From: Myxococcales bacterium
GTDB lineage: Bacteria; Myxococcota_A; Polyangia; Polyangiales; Polyangiaceae
Reading direction: 5' to 3'
Length of the DNA stretch: 64,000 bases
Assembly: GCA_016191785.1 (NCBI GenBank)
Contig: JACPVJ010000055.1
Coordinates: 51,242-115,241 of the forward strand
Position numbers and translations under genes: made by a program. Shown in pieces: positions 63,754 to 64,000 of this stretch. The notes below the pieces were generated by a model that worked only from the letters and a program-made list of their open reading frames with translations, had not been told where the DNA came from and ran no database searches. Every line of letters begins with the position of its first letter. Position 1 is the first letter of the stretch.

Positions 63754-64000
63754 GACGGCCGTGCTCCGGCACCACGCTGCGGCGCGGCGACGGCAGCTCC
63801 GACCGCCACGATCAGCAGCATGGGCACGCCGCCCGCGAGCTTGGCGAGTTGCCCACCAACTTCGCCGCTCGGCAGAATTGACCCGGGTCTGCTCGTGAAA
63901 ATGGGTCCACCCGGGGCGCCGGCCGCGCGAGGCGTGCAGGAGGTCGGCTCAGGCAGTTGCTCGGCGCACGATCGGGGGTGCTTCGCCCTCGCCCATGCCG
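63750..64000 (-). CDS. Partial gene with C-terminal membrane helix, 5' end outside window
   Basis: This minus-strand frame is open from the window edge to a TGA at 63752-63750 and has no stop over 83 codons. The visible C-terminus is Pro/Gly-rich and ends with one hydrophobic segment (GGVPMLLIVAVGAAVAAP) and a short basic tail ending RPS. The GTGA overlap with the next gene supports it as real. No family recognised. Confidence 0.55.
   Translation of the reverse strand, partial: AWARAKHPRSCAEQLPEPTSCTPRAAGAPGGPIFTSRPGSILPSGEVGGQLAKLAGGVPMLLIVAVGAAVAAPQRGAGARPS

Larger units (their letters stand above)
59314..64000. mobile_element. Probable integrated element carrying a large serine recombinase
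   Basis: The region holds a large serine recombinase and at least four further minus-strand genes, none of which resembles a chromosomal household gene. They are packed with touching or overlapping ends. Third-position GC appears a little lower than in the flanking genes. The left edge is set at the end of the VapD-like gene only by convenience; the right edge is beyond the window, and no att core can be defined with one end missing. Confidence 0.6.

Overview
The window is high-GC, densely packed bacterial chromosome that looks like a myxobacterium (Myxococcota, probably Polyangia/Sorangium-like). The signs are many Hanks-type kinases with myxobacterial signatures (HRDLSPHN, DWG), a sigma factor resembling the Myxococcales gmx1 group, a secreted protease with a MYXO-CTERM-like tail, FHA, GAF and cyclase signalling proteins, and numerous lipoproteins built on Gly-rich linkers. 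No species can be named from the sequence alone.

Layout. 1-1659: the 3' end of an FHA-domain gene and a Gly-repeat lipoprotein. 1660-5238 (minus): guaA, a membrane-anchored HExxHxxGxxD peptidase-like gene and an M23 peptidase. 5256-13610 (minus): two divergent Ser/Thr kinases, a propeller-like lipoprotein, a PLP aminotransferase and a hybrid histidine kinase. 13674-18013 (plus): an ABC ATPase, an adaptor and two FtsX-type permeases (MacAB-like). 18021-21632 (minus): a translationally coupled set of UPF0158 protein, exported protein, and NatA/NatB-like ABC exporter. 21678-23171: glpK. 23295-26780 (plus): an FHA-GAF-cyclase, a thioredoxin-like lipoprotein and accA. 26741-33581: an unknown lipoprotein, a GYF-domain protein, a large choice-of-anchor-L-type lipoprotein, a DUF302 protein and a small lipoprotein. 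33582-37694 (plus): a Pro/Gly-rich membrane protein, then the glycolytic run gapA-pgk-tpiA-secG, followed by a GT39-like membrane protein.

39196-51398 is a ten-gene co-directional array: sigma factor; zinc-finger/pseudokinase/kinase fusion; secreted trypsin-like protease; PEGA protein; four Gly/Cys-rich lipoproteins, two of them with zinc-peptidase motifs; an orphan DctP-type binding protein; and a small membrane protein. Three neighbours share a 30-residue eight-Cys module that I do not recognise. This is the best candidate for an undescribed system: a regulatory pair encoded with its exported cargo.

51400-56883 (minus) is a full Isc iron-sulfur operon (iscS-iscU-iscA-hscB-hscA-fdx). It is led by a MerR-family regulator with a Cys-rich tail instead of IscR, and a 24-bp dyad in a promoter with a 20-bp spacer lies upstream. 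57038-58660 is an ABC-F ATPase. The initiator tRNA (58710-58783) has its own promoter and terminator. A VapD/Cas2-like gene follows, then a large serine recombinase at 59466-61115 and several unrecognised minus-strand genes running off the window end. This last part is probably an integrated element whose far boundary lies outside the window. No intergenic stretch exceeds about 190 bases.
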